Assembly: GCA_023910605.1 (NCBI GenBank)
Contig: JAAVVV010000001.1
Coordinates: 2,408,698 to 2,472,697 of the forward strand
Direction of reading: 5' to 3'
DNA length: 64,000 bases
Source: Bosea sp. (in: a-proteobacteria)
GTDB lineage: Bacteria; Pseudomonadota; Alphaproteobacteria; Rhizobiales; Beijerinckiaceae
The position numbers were made by a program, and so were the translations under genes. The stretch's first letter is position 1, and every line of letters starts with the position of its first letter. Positions 21,505-29,686 of the stretch are shown here, in pieces. A model generated the notes under the pieces. That model searched no databases and was not told where the DNA came from. It worked only from the letters and a program-made list of their open reading frames with translations.

Positions 21505-21760
21505 TCAAAGAGCCCGCAGGTGGCGCATGGCCCGCCCCGGCGTCAACGCCTGAGCCGCCCGCATGATGCCCTCGGAATCGATGCCGAAATGCCTGTAGAT
21601 TTCGGCGGTCGTGCCGGTCTGGCCGACATGCTCCACGCCGAGCGAGCGGGTGCGGCGCCCGACGACCGTACCCAGCCATGCTTGATGGCTTCGGGCGCCA
21701 GAGCGCCGGTGCAGCGGTTGACCCGCCATGCGCCCTCGCCTATCAGCACCGCACGCATGG
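21505..21760 (-). pseudogene. C-terminal relic of a transketolase/AceE-like enzyme
   Basis: Minus-strand codons ending at a TGA at 21505-21507 encode AWLGTVVGRRTRSLGVEHVG followed by QTGTTAEIYRHFGIDSEGI, which looks like the last domain of transketolase-family enzymes (homodimeric pyruvate dehydrogenase E1-like). The more upstream part (GEGAWRVNRCTGALAPEAIKHGW) continues only in another frame, so a frameshift lies near 21685. No start codon, signal or N-terminal two thirds exist: the reading frame dies at the tRNA-Lys gene. It is therefore a fragment, not a functional gene. Confidence 0.5.
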
Positions 21761-21763
21761 TGC

Positions 21764-21839
21764 GAGTTCGTAGCTCAGTCGGTAGAGCACGTGACTTTTA
21801 ATCATGGGGTCGTGGGTTCGAATCCCACCGAACTCACCA
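21764..21839 (+). tRNA. tRNA-Lys(TTT)
   Basis: A complete 76-base cloverleaf: acceptor arms GAGTTCG/CGAACTC, D-arm GCTC...GAGC, anticodon stem CGTGA/TCATG with loop CTTTTAA giving anticodon TTT (lysine), T-arm GTGGG TTCGAAT CCCAC, discriminator A and an encoded CCA. It stands between the transketolase-like relic and a small exported protein gene. No integrase or att duplication is visible at its 3' end. Confidence 0.97.
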
Positions 21840-21888
21840 TGCGCTCTTGCGTGTCCGCCTCCGCACCCAGATGGAGCACTCCCGCCAC

Positions 21889-22260
21889 ATGAAGCCGCTC
21901 CTCGTCCTGCTGGTGGCCGTCTTCGCGGGGCTCGTGGCCTATGTGAGGCGGCGCGGCGAATGTCGGGGCGGCGTGATCACGACGGGCGAGGCCGAGCGCC
22001 ACCAGGGCGCGGCCCTTTCCGCGGCCGCCTGCGATGCAGTGATGAAGGCCGCCGATCAGATAGCCGGACAGGCTGCCGCCATGTTCTCCACGCTGGACCA
22101 GTGCAGCGAGCGATTCGAGGCCTGCATCCGCAGCGCCGTGGCCGACGGCTTCACGCCGGCGCCCTCAGGATTCAGCGAGGAGGCATCCGGTTCCACCCTC
22201 ACGCGGCAGGAGCCGATATACAGTCGCGACAATGCCGGACTGAACTGGAGCCGTTGCTGA
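21889..22260 (+). CDS. Small exported/anchored protein, possibly DUF1190-like
   Basis: With the ATG at 21889 the product has 123 residues: an N-terminal hydrophobic segment ([18 protein letters not shown]), then a Cys-bearing mature part with a spaced pattern CDAVMKAAD...[18 protein letters not shown] and QEPIYSRD. Order and spacing recall DUF1190 envelope proteins (such as E. coli YgiB), but it is short and the match is from memory. GGAG lies 12 bases before the ATG; ATG 21871 and TTG 21847 are alternatives. Its TGA overlaps the kdsA ATG by one base, so translation is coupled. Confidence 0.65.
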   Translation: MKPLLVLLVAVFAGLVAYVRRRGECRGGVITTGEAERHQGAALSAAACDAVMKAADQIAGQAAAMFSTLDQCSERFEACIRSAVADGFTPAPSGFSEEASGSTLTRQEPIYSRDNAGLNWSRC

Positions 22261-23090
22261 TGGCTCACACGGTCACCGTCGGTTCGGTCTCCTTCGCCAA
22301 CCATCTTCCCTTCGCGCTGATTGCGGGCCCTTGCCAGATGGAAAGCCGCGCGCATGCGCTCGAGATGGCCGCGGCGCTCAAGGAGATATGCGCTGGGCTC
22401 GGGCTCGGGCTCGTCTTCAAGACCTCCTACGACAAGGCCAACCGCACCAGTGGCGGCGCCGCACGCGGCGTCGGCATGGACGCGGCCCTCCCCGTCTTCG
22501 CCGAGATCCGCGAGAGCCTGGGCCTGCCCGTGCTCACCGACGTGCATGAGCGCGATCATTGCGCCATCGTTGCCGAGGCGGTCGACATCCTGCAGATTCC
22601 CGCCTTCCTGTGCCGCCAGACCGATCTGCTGGAGGCAGCCGCGCGGACCGGCCGCGTGGTCAACGTCAAGAAGGGCCAGTTCCTCGCGCCCTGGGACATG
22701 AAGAATGTCGCAGCCAAGATCACGGGCGCGGGCAACCCGAACGTGATGCTGACCGAGCGCGGCGCCTCCTTCGGCTACAACACGCTGGTCTCGGACATGC
22801 GCGCCCTGCCCATCATGGCTGAGCAGACCGGCGCGCCCGTCATCTTCGACGCCACCCATTCAGTGCAGCAACCGGGCGGAAAGGGCGCATCCACCGGCGG
22901 CCAACGCGAATTCGTGGCCGTGCTGGCGCGCGCGGCCGTGGCAGTTGGCGTCGCGGGCCTGTTCATAGAGACCCATGAGAACCCCGACGCCGCGCCCTCG
23001 GATGGCCCCAACATGGTGCCGCTGAGGGAGATGCCGCAGTTGCTGACGCGCCTTCAGGCCTATGACCGCATCACCAAGGCCGTCGCCTAG
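22260..23090 (+). CDS. kdsA: 3-deoxy-D-manno-octulosonate 8-phosphate synthase (KDO8P synthase)
   Basis: KdsA condenses phosphoenolpyruvate with arabinose 5-phosphate to KDO 8-phosphate for lipid A-core synthesis. The 276-residue protein shows [20 protein letters not shown], the substrate-binding [33 protein letters not shown] and [10 protein letters not shown]. The class (metal-dependent or not) is set by the Cys/Asn position near the N-terminus; the visible GPC carries the Cys. The frame is open far upstream, but homology starts at MAHTVTVG, overlapping the previous stop as TGATG. An MFS gene follows directly. Confidence 0.97.
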   Translation: MAHTVTVGSVSFANHLPFALIAGPCQMESRAHALEMAAALKEICAGLGLGLVFKTSYDKANRTSGGAARGVGMDAALPVFAEIRESLGLPVLTDVHERDHCAIVAEAVDILQIPAFLCRQTDLLEAAARTGRVVNVKKGQFLAPWDMKNVAAKITGAGNPNVMLTERGASFGYNTLVSDMRALPIMAEQTGAPVIFDATHSVQQPGGKGASTGGQREFVAVLARAAVAVGVAGLFIETHENPDAAPSDGPNMVPLREMPQLLTRLQAYDRITKAVA

Positions 23091-24269
23091 ATGCCGGCGG
23101 CGGCGGAAGCGGCGGCCCTCAAACGCCTGATCTGGGTTCTCGGCGCCGCCGGCTTCGCCAGCACCTTCACCATGCGGCTTCTCGATCCACTGGTGCCGAC
23201 CCTTGCCGGGGATTTCACACGCACGATCCCCGAGGTCGCGATGATGGCGACTGCTTTTTCGATCAGCTACGCGGTGGGCCAGCCCTTCCTGGGGCCGGTA
23301 GCCGATGCGGTCGGCAAGGCGCGGACCATTCTGGTCAGTCTTGCCGCCCTCTCGCTGATGCTGCTCGCCTCGGCCTTCGTCGTGCAGTTCGAGACGCTGT
23401 TCATCATCCGGATGCTGATGGGCATCTTCGCGGGCGGCATCATTCCCGTGGCCATGGCGGCAATCGGCGACCGTGCCCCCATGGCCGAGCGCCAGGTGGC
23501 GCTGGGCCGCTTCCTCACTGTGATGATCGTGGGGCAGACGGCCGGCGCGGCGGCCTCGGGCTTCATCGCTGATCATCTGGGCTGGCGCGCGGTGATGGTC
23601 ACGGCGGCCGGTCTTGCAGGGCTTGCCGCCACGCTCGTGCTGGTCGTGCTCAGGCCGCGTTCCGATGCAAGGCGCGAGGCATTGAGCATCGCAGGGGCTT
23701 TAGGCCGCTACCGCAACGTCTTCGGCAACCCGCGCACGCTGGTGCTCTATGGCCTCGTCATTGCGGAAGGCGCGCTGATCTTCGGGATCATGCCCTATGT
23801 CGCGGCGATCCTCGCCGAACGCGCCGGCGTCGGCCCCACCGAGGCGGGGCTCGCGGTCGGCGGCGCCGGCCTGGGCGGCCTCATCTACGGGTTTACGGTG
23901 CGCCAGCTGGTGGCGAGGCTGGGGCCGGTGCGCATGGTCACCCTGGGTGGGCTGTTCATGGCGGCCGCGATCGCGGTCTTCGCCATTCCGTCCCTGCCCT
24001 GGTGGACAGCCATCGGCTGCTTCATCGTCCAGGGCTTCGGCTTCTTCCTGATGCACGGCACCTTCCAGGCCCAGGCCACCGAACTTGCGCCCGAAGCGCG
24101 CGGCTCTGCCGTGGCGCTGTTCGCCTGCGCCCTTTTCTGCGGCCATGCTCTCGGCCCCGTCATGGTCGGCGCGCTCAAGCTCGCCTATGGCGCAGGCCCG
24201 GCGCTGCTGGCCATGGCGCTGGGCATAGGCCTGCTTGGCCTGATAGCCCCGCGCGCATTGCGGCTCTGA
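23091..24269 (+). CDS. Major facilitator superfamily transporter
   Basis: A 392-residue protein with about twelve hydrophobic segments. The MFS loop 2-3 region (GPVADAVGKARTILVS) and the RMLMGIFAGGIIPVAMAAIGD helix resemble drug/metabolite efflux members of the DHA family. The substrate cannot be told from sequence. Its ATG comes immediately after the kdsA TAG with no gap, so it is likely in the same transcript. Confidence 0.9.
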   Translation: MPAAAEAAALKRLIWVLGAAGFASTFTMRLLDPLVPTLAGDFTRTIPEVAMMATAFSISYAVGQPFLGPVADAVGKARTILVSLAALSLMLLASAFVVQFETLFIIRMLMGIFAGGIIPVAMAAIGDRAPMAERQVALGRFLTVMIVGQTAGAAASGFIADHLGWRAVMVTAAGLAGLAATLVLVVLRPRSDARREALSIAGALGRYRNVFGNPRTLVLYGLVIAEGALIFGIMPYVAAILAERAGVGPTEAGLAVGGAGLGGLIYGFTVRQLVARLGPVRMVTLGGLFMAAAIAVFAIPSLPWWTAIGCFIVQGFGFFLMHGTFQAQATELAPEARGSAVALFACALFCGHALGPVMVGALKLAYGAGPALLAMALGIGLLGLIAPRALRL

Positions 24270-24297
24270 TAACGGCGGCCGCTCCCGCAACAGCTGG

Positions 24298-24486
24298 TCA
24301 GCGACGCTGGCCCTCGTTGAGCACGACTTCAAGGCGCTGGCTGTATTTCGACATGGCATAGCAGCAGATGAAATACACTGTGGCCGCGTAGACACAGGCC
24401 TCCGTCGCGAAGCCGAGCCAGTTCGCGTCGCAGAGCGACGAGGCCGTCAATGCACTGACATTCCAACCAGACCACTCAATGGGGGC
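24298..24486 (-). pseudogene. C-terminal relic of an amino-acid ABC transporter permease
   Basis: A minus-strand frame of about 62 codons, closed upstream by an in-frame TGA, ends in a typical permease tail: a hydrophobic helix (CVYAATVYFICCYAMS) followed by KYSQRLEVVLNEGQRR and a TGA. This matches the end of HisM/GlnQ-type polar amino acid permeases (FxxCxxMSxYSxxLExxL). Everything N-terminal, including the EAA loop, is gone, and no partner ATPase or binding protein is near. It fills most of the gap between the MFS gene and the first lysozyme gene. Confidence 0.6.
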
Positions 24487-24612
24487 CGATCAAGCGCCCG
24501 ATGCGCCATCGTCAACAAAAATGAAATCCTTTAGGGAGAATGTCCTGCGATGCGCTGGCGCGCCCACGCTGCGCCAACCGGACCTTTCACCTTTGCCGAT
24601 ACGAAAGCCGTA

Positions 24613-25491
24613 ATGCCTGCGAGCCGTCTGCCTACATCGCTGAAAGCCGCCGTCGCTGCCCTGTGCGGGCTCGCGCTCGGCTCGTGCGGCTTCCAGGATT
24701 TCAGCGGCCGCTATCCCGGCAAGAGCGATGTGCGTCCCCATCCTGGCGCGGCTGCGGCCCAGGGTTATCCGGTGCACGGCATCGACGTATCCAAATGGCA
24801 GGCCGAGATCGACTGGGCAGCCGTGCGCGCGGCCGGCACGCGCTTCGCCTTCATCAAGGCCACCGAGGGCGGCGACCATGAGGACGAGCGCTTCCTCCGG
24901 AACTGGGCCGGAGCGAAGGCCGCCGGCATCCCGGTCGGCGCCTATCATTTCGTATTCTGGTGTCGCCCTGCGCACGAGCAGGCCCACTGGTTCGTCCAGC
25001 ACATTCCGCGCGATCCCGATGCGCTGCCCCCGGTGCTCGATCTCGAATGGAACGGCCACAGCCGCACCTGCCCGCGGAAGGTCCCGCGCGAGGTCGCGCT
25101 GGAGAAGGCGCGCGTGATGCTGCGCGAGCTTGAGGCCCATACCGGCAAGGTGCCGATCATCTACACCGACATCACCTTCCACAAGGAGGTGCTTGAGGGT
25201 GAGCGGGAGTTCGATCGCTATCCCTTCTGGCTTCGCTCGGTCGCCGCCCGCCCCGAGGAGCGCTACGTCGCCCGCCCCTGGGCGTTCTGGCAGTATACCA
25301 CCACGGGGCGCATCCCCGGCATTCGTGGGGATGTCGACCGCAACGTCTTCAATGGCACCGATGCGGAGTTCACCGGCTGGCTGCGCGGCGACTACGATAT
25401 CGCCGCGCGCACCTGGCGGCGCGGCGGGACCCCACCCGCAGCGCCGGCGGGGCCTGCCCGCTCCGCCGCTGCGGCTGCGACAGAGGATTGA
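24613..25491 (+). CDS. GH25 lysozyme-like lipoprotein (tandem copy 1)
   Basis: Glycoside hydrolase family 25 enzymes cut the beta-1,4 bond between MurNAc and GlcNAc in peptidoglycan. From the ATG at 24613 (292 residues) there is a signal sequence ending in a lipobox-like LGSC, then the GH25 barrel: HGIDVSKWQAEIDW, TRFAFIKATEGGD, GAYHFVFWC, PPVLDLEWN (catalytic Asp-x-Glu) and FWQYTTTGRIPGI. An in-frame ATG at 24550 is possible but would bury the signal sequence. The C-terminus is Ala/Pro-rich. A second copy follows 125 bases downstream. Confidence 0.92.
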   Translation: MPASRLPTSLKAAVAALCGLALGSCGFQDFSGRYPGKSDVRPHPGAAAAQGYPVHGIDVSKWQAEIDWAAVRAAGTRFAFIKATEGGDHEDERFLRNWAGAKAAGIPVGAYHFVFWCRPAHEQAHWFVQHIPRDPDALPPVLDLEWNGHSRTCPRKVPREVALEKARVMLRELEAHTGKVPIIYTDITFHKEVLEGEREFDRYPFWLRSVAARPEERYVARPWAFWQYTTTGRIPGIRGDVDRNVFNGTDAEFTGWLRGDYDIAARTWRRGGTPPAAPAGPARSAAAAATED

Positions 25492-25616
25492 GGTCGATGG
25501 AGTGCGAGGGGCGCCGCGTTAGGGCTTCATAAACCATGCGCGCAATCCGAGCGGTCGCGTAAACCGCGCCTTTACCATAATAACTCGATCAATCGGGCAT
25601 CACAGGTGACCCGATC

Positions 25617-26609
25617 ATGTCTGCGTATGCTCCCCGACGGTTCCGCCGCCCAGCCCTGTTCGCATGTCTGGTCACGATGCTGTCGTTCGGCGCGGCCGAG
25701 GCGCGCAATCCCTTCCCCAAGAAGAGCGACGCCGAGCCCCATCACGGCGTGCGCGATGCCAAGCGCAAGGTCATCCAGGGCATCGACGTCTCCAAATGGC
25801 AGATGGACATCGACTGGGAGCGCGTGAAGGACGCCGGCACGCGCTTCGCCTTCATCAAGGCCACTGAGGGTGGCGACCTGCTTGACCGCAAGTTCCAAGA
25901 AAACTGGGTGGAATCACGCGCGGCCGGAGTGCCGCGCGGCGCTTATCACTTCGTATTCTGGTGCCGCCCCGCGCGCGACCAGATAAGGTGGTTCATCCGC
26001 AACGTGCCGAAGGAGGCGGACTCGCTGCCCCCCGTGCTCGACGTGGAGTGGAACAACCAGTCGAGCTGCCCGCGCGCGACGCCGGCCGTGGCGCGCCAGA
26101 AGATGCGCGAGATGCTGCGCGCCTTCGAGGCCCATTACGGCAAGAAGCCGATCATCTACACCGACATCAACTTCCACGCCGACGTGCTTGAGGACACCAC
26201 CGAGTTCGACGACTATCCCTTCTGGATACGCTCCACCGCGGCCCGACCCGAGAAGCGCTATCAGAACCGCCCGTGGGAATTCTGGCAATTCACCACCACG
26301 GGCCGCGTGCCCGGCATCATGGGCGACGTCGATCGCAACGCCTTCTTCGGCAACGAGAAGCAATTCGTGGACTGGAAGGCCGGGCGATACGACATCGGGG
26401 CTCGTCGTCCGCTGAACGCCAATTCCCGGATCGCGCAGCCGGGTCCCGGGATCAACCCGGTGCCCAGGGCACGCCGCGCCTCTGCGGGCACGCTGGTCGG
26501 CCCCATGAATCCGAGGCCGCCTGCGCCCGTCCAGCAGGCGGCGCCGCGGCGCCCCCTCCGCGATGTCGGCATAACGGGCAGCCTCTTGATCCGCGAGCGC
26601 GCGGATTGA
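25617..26609 (+). CDS. GH25 lysozyme-like exported protein (tandem copy 2)
   Basis: The 330-residue protein parallels copy 1: GIDVSKWQMDIDW, TRFAFIKATEGGD, GAYHFVFWC, PPVLDVEWN (catalytic Asp-x-Glu), KPIIYTDINFH and FWQFTTTGRVPGI. The N-terminus is a Sec-type signal peptide (basic RRFRRPA, hydrophobic core, cleavage about AEA-RN) without a lipobox Cys, so this copy is likely periplasmic or secreted, not lipid-anchored. The C-terminal 70 residues are Pro/Arg-rich with no fold I recognise. The two genes are a clear tandem duplication that has diverged at both ends. Confidence 0.93.
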   Translation: MSAYAPRRFRRPALFACLVTMLSFGAAEARNPFPKKSDAEPHHGVRDAKRKVIQGIDVSKWQMDIDWERVKDAGTRFAFIKATEGGDLLDRKFQENWVESRAAGVPRGAYHFVFWCRPARDQIRWFIRNVPKEADSLPPVLDVEWNNQSSCPRATPAVARQKMREMLRAFEAHYGKKPIIYTDINFHADVLEDTTEFDDYPFWIRSTAARPEKRYQNRPWEFWQFTTTGRVPGIMGDVDRNAFFGNEKQFVDWKAGRYDIGARRPLNANSRIAQPGPGINPVPRARRASAGTLVGPMNPRPPAPVQQAAPRRPLRDVGITGSLLIRERAD

Positions 26610-26616
26610 TGCATCC

Positions 26617-27084
26617 TCAGACCCAGCGCCGCACGCGCGCGGCATAATCGCGCCATGCCGACCCGAACCGTGCCTCCAGATGCGCTTCTTCCCGCGTGAT
26701 GGCCAGCCGCGTAACGGCGAGCATGAAGAGCGGAATCACCAGCCAGTACCAGACCGAGCCGTTGACCAGTCCGAGGCCCGTCAGAAGCACGGACTCGGAC
26801 AGATAGATCGGGTTGCGCGAGAACGCGAACGGCCCTGTCTCGATGAGCGCATCGGCCCGGCGGTGCGGCAACACCGAAGTCTGGTGCGCCCTGAAGGCCA
26901 GAAACGCCCAGCCCATTATGCCCAGCGCCGCCACCGCCACGAACCCGCCAAACAAGCGCAGCATCGGCGCGACATCCAGACTGAGCGGCCAGAGCAAGCG
27001 CATCGCGTTGGCGGCCAGCAGCGCCCCGAGAAAGAGGATCGGCGGCCACGGTATGGTGTTGGGACGATCTGCTGGCTCTGCCAC
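26617..27084 (-). CDS. Isoprenylcysteine carboxyl-methyltransferase-family membrane protein
   Basis: A 155-residue integral membrane protein of the ICMT/PEMT group. Four or so hydrophobic segments are visible, with the SAM-binding signature TGPFAFSRNPIYLSE and the C-terminal EEAHLEARFGSAWRDYAARVRRW that ends the family. Bacterial members methylate small molecules or lipids whose identity is mostly unknown. It is the last gene of a minus-strand run amidohydrolase-RidA-methyltransferase, 11 bases after the RidA gene. Confidence 0.88.
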   Translation of the reverse strand: MAEPADRPNTIPWPPILFLGALLAANAMRLLWPLSLDVAPMLRLFGGFVAVAALGIMGWAFLAFRAHQTSVLPHRRADALIETGPFAFSRNPIYLSESVLLTGLGLVNGSVWYWLVIPLFMLAVTRLAITREEAHLEARFGSAWRDYAARVRRWV

Positions 27085-27095
27085 GGGATCGCTCC

Positions 27096-27554
27096 TCAGG
27101 GCAGGATACGGATGATCGCCTCGATCTCGACGGTGATGTTGTTGGGCAACGAGCCCATCCCCACCGCCGAGCGGGCATGACGCCCATTCTCGCCCAGCAC
27201 CTCTACCAGCAAGTCCGAACAGCCGTTGATGACCTTGGGATGGTCACCGAAATCCGGGGTGGCGTTGACCATGCCGAGCAACTTCACCACCTCCACCTTG
27301 TCGAGCGAGCCGGCTGCCTGCTTCATGGCGGCGAGCAGGCCCAGGCCCGTCAGCCTTGCGTGGTCATACGCCTGCTGCCAGGTGACATCGGCGCCCACCT
27401 TGCCGGTGTGCTGCGATCCGTCAGGCTTGCGCGGTCCCTGCCCCGACAGATAGACGAGCTCGCCCACGCGCTTGAAGCGGACGTAGTTCGCGATCGGCTC
27501 GGGCATATCCGGCAGGGTGATCCCAAGCCGCTTGAGGTTGTCTTCCACCGACAT
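27096..27554 (-). CDS. RidA/YjgF-family protein (copy 1)
   Basis: RidA proteins hydrolyse reactive enamine/imine intermediates released by PLP enzymes. The product has 152 residues: NYVRFKRVGELVYLSGQGPR, a central helix region, and the C-terminal HARSAVGMGSLPNNITVEIEAI with the Arg that contacts the substrate carboxylate. The ATG at 27554 is chosen because AAGGAG stands nine bases upstream. The gene sits 11 bases after an amidohydrolase gene; enamines are plausible there if the hydrolase opens a cyclic amide (inference). Confidence 0.93.
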   Translation of the reverse strand: MSVEDNLKRLGITLPDMPEPIANYVRFKRVGELVYLSGQGPRKPDGSQHTGKVGADVTWQQAYDHARLTGLGLLAAMKQAAGSLDKVEVVKLLGMVNATPDFGDHPKVINGCSDLLVEVLGENGRHARSAVGMGSLPNNITVEIEAIIRILP

Positions 27555-27565
27555 GACGGGCTCCT

Positions 27566-28732
27566 TCAGTTTGTTCTGCGAAAACGGCTGGAGCGGCGCG
27601 GATGCCACCATTTGCCCTTCAGCACGACGCCTTCGGAGACGATGCGGCGGTCACCGACAAGGTGTTCGCCCACAACATCGACATAATCAAAGCGGCCCTC
27701 ACGCACGCTCAGGATCGTCGCATCCCCCAGCGAGCCGGGCTTGAGCGAGCCATATTCCATGCGCTGAAGCGCGACCGCGGCATTCAGGGTGGAGGCCTTG
27801 ATCACGTCGTTTAGGCTCATGCCCATGCACAGGAACTTCGACATGGTCGTCACCTGATCGAACGCCGGCCCGTCGATGCACACCGTGTGCACGTCGGAGG
27901 ATATCGTGTCGGGGTGAAATCCGTTGGCCAGCATGGCACGCGCCGTCTTGAAGGCAAAGGAGCCGCCGCCATGGCCGACATCGAACAGCACGCCGCGCTT
28001 GCGCGCGTTGAGCACCGCCGCCTTGACGGTGCCCTGCGCCGTGCAGGGCGCATTGGGGAAGGGCCTGAAGCAATGGGTCAGCACATCGCCTGGCCTGAGC
28101 CTGTCCACCACCTCGTCATAGGATGGCGGGGGATGATCGATGTGCGCCATCAGCGGCATCCCGACCTGGTCAGCCACCTGAAGCGCAATGTCGAGCGGCG
28201 CGATGCCCTGGTCGCCGGATGAGCCGCGGCCGACCCGCACCTTGATGCCGACGATGAGATCACGGTTGGCGTCGGCGACCGCCGCGCAGTCCGCCGGCGC
28301 CATGAGCTTGATGTTCTCGCTTTCGCCGACCATCACGGTCTTGGAGAATCCGAAGATGCCTGCAAACGAGACATGCAGGTAGGCGAGGATCCGGGCCTCG
28401 CTGCGCTCGATGACATGCCTGCGGAAGCCTGCCCAATTGCCTGGCCCGGCGCTGCCCGTGTCAACCGAGGTCGTGACGCCGGAACTGCGGCAGAACGCGT
28501 CCGCATCAATGCCGAGCGACGTGCCGCCATGATAGACATGGGTGTGCAGATCGATGAGCCCTGGCGAGATGATGTAGCCCGACACATCGCGCGCTTCCGT
28601 CCCCGGTCCTGCGGGCAGATCCTTGCCGCAGCCCGAAACCTGACCGTCCGTGAAGGCCACGTCGCAGATGGCGTCGAGGTTCTGCGACGGGTCGATCACC
28701 CGGCCGCCGCGCAAGATCAGTTGATGCGCCAT
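27566..28732 (-). CDS. Amidohydrolase/deacetylase-family metalloenzyme
   Basis: A 388-residue amidohydrolase-superfamily enzyme. Metal ligands are visible as DLHTHVYHGG, MAHIDHPP, LTHCF and, for the final Asp, SSDVHTVC. GIKVRVGRG supplies the bridging Lys. The protein fits the subgroup often annotated D-glutamate/N-acyl-D-amino-acid deacetylase or dihydroorotase-like; the actual substrate is unknown. AGGGG stands before the ATG at 28732; upstream in-frame ATGs lack such a site. First of three co-directional genes with RidA and a methyltransferase. Confidence 0.88.
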   Translation of the reverse strand: MAHQLILRGGRVIDPSQNLDAICDVAFTDGQVSGCGKDLPAGPGTEARDVSGYIISPGLIDLHTHVYHGGTSLGIDADAFCRSSGVTTSVDTGSAGPGNWAGFRRHVIERSEARILAYLHVSFAGIFGFSKTVMVGESENIKLMAPADCAAVADANRDLIVGIKVRVGRGSSGDQGIAPLDIALQVADQVGMPLMAHIDHPPPSYDEVVDRLRPGDVLTHCFRPFPNAPCTAQGTVKAAVLNARKRGVLFDVGHGGGSFAFKTARAMLANGFHPDTISSDVHTVCIDGPAFDQVTTMSKFLCMGMSLNDVIKASTLNAAVALQRMEYGSLKPGSLGDATILSVREGRFDYVDVVGEHLVGDRRIVSEGVVLKGKWWHPRRSSRFRRTN

Positions 28733-28831
28733 GCCCAGCCCCTTGTGGATGCCCTCGCACATGTTTGGCTGCGGGCTTCGCAAGGTCAAGCCGCATGGGG
28801 GCAGCCCCCGACTGCGCTGCGCGCCGAACGC

Positions 28832-29539
28832 TCAGCGCGAACGCCTGCCGACATCCTCAGGCTGGATCAGGCCGGCCGACATCACGAGCTTGGCCGCATC
28901 CTCCACGCTGATGGCGACCTCGATGACCTCGCGCCGCGGCAGGTAGAAGAAGAAGCCCGTGGTCGGGTTGGGGCTGCACGGCAGGAACACGCCGATATGC
29001 TCGTCCGGATCCGGCAGGGCGGCCGAAATCTCCGGCGCCGCTTCCTTGGACAGGAACACAATCGACCACATGCCGCGCGTCGGATACTGCACCAGCCCGA
29101 CAGTGCGGAAAGTGGAGCCGTTCGCTGTGAAGACCGTGGCGAAGATCTGCTTCATGCCACGGTAAAGCCCGCGCACCACCGGAGTGCGTTCCAGCAGCCC
29201 CTCGCCAGCCTCCACAAGGGCTCGTCCGGCGAGATTCGCCGTGAGAAAGCCCAGCAGAGTGAGGCCCACGAGCGCGACCAGAAGGCCAAAGCCGGGAATC
29301 GCGAAGGGAAGATAGCTCTCGGGCAGATAGCTGGCCGGAATCAGCGGCTTCACCCAGCCGTCGATCAGAGTGATCACCCACCACACCACAGCGGTGGTGA
29401 TGGTGAGCGGGCCGGCAATGACGACGCCGGTCAGAAAATAGCGGCGCAGGCGCGCGCTCAGGCGCTGCCCGCGCGAGGCATCCGGTTCCGGGGCTTCGGC
29501 CGGCGCGCCAAGCTCGCGCAGGTCGGGGCGATGGTCCAT
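28832..29539 (-). CDS. DUF502-family membrane protein
   Basis: The 235-residue product belongs to DUF502: two hydrophobic segments (YFLTGVVIAGPLTITTAVVW and FGLLVALVGLTLLGFLTANL) flank a short periplasmic loop, then conserved TPVVRGLYRGMKQIFATVF and FFFYLPRREVIEV. The function is unknown. The start ATG at 29539 is the one preceding the family's usual N-terminus; the frame extends to 29608. It lies between glmS and the amidohydrolase, same strand. Confidence 0.88.
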   Translation of the reverse strand: MDHRPDLRELGAPAEAPEPDASRGQRLSARLRRYFLTGVVIAGPLTITTAVVWWVITLIDGWVKPLIPASYLPESYLPFAIPGFGLLVALVGLTLLGFLTANLAGRALVEAGEGLLERTPVVRGLYRGMKQIFATVFTANGSTFRTVGLVQYPTRGMWSIVFLSKEAAPEISAALPDPDEHIGVFLPCSPNPTTGFFFYLPRREVIEVAISVEDAAKLVMSAGLIQPEDVGRRSR

Positions 29540-29590
29540 AGTCTGGCGGCGTCCTGTTGACGGTTCAGGGCTGCAAGCATGGCATGAATC

Positions 29591-29612
29591 GCAGCGCAGG
29601 CGCTGCATTTTT
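29591..29612 (+). terminator. Terminator-like hairpin, plus strand, between two minus genes
   Basis: GCAGCGC-AG-GCGCTGC followed by A and six T's has the form of an intrinsic terminator reading rightwards. Both neighbouring genes (DUF502 and glmS) are on the minus strand, so it could only end an antisense or read-through transcript. The hairpin loop is very short, which weakens the call. Confidence 0.4.
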
Positions 29613-29686
29613 TGCGTGTGCGAAGGCGAGCGCCCCCGGCGAAGCGCGACGCGGCGTCTGGCGCCGTCGTTACTCCCGCAAAAGGC

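Noticed and set aside
21764..21839. tRNA-Lys as an integration site for a mobile element
   Set aside because: No integrase, no duplicated 3' tRNA segment and no foreign composition were seen on either side.
21804..22259. In-frame N-terminal extension of kdsA
   Set aside because: The extra 152 residues overlap tRNA-Lys and the upstream small gene and have no KdsA homology; the ATG at 22260 is clear.
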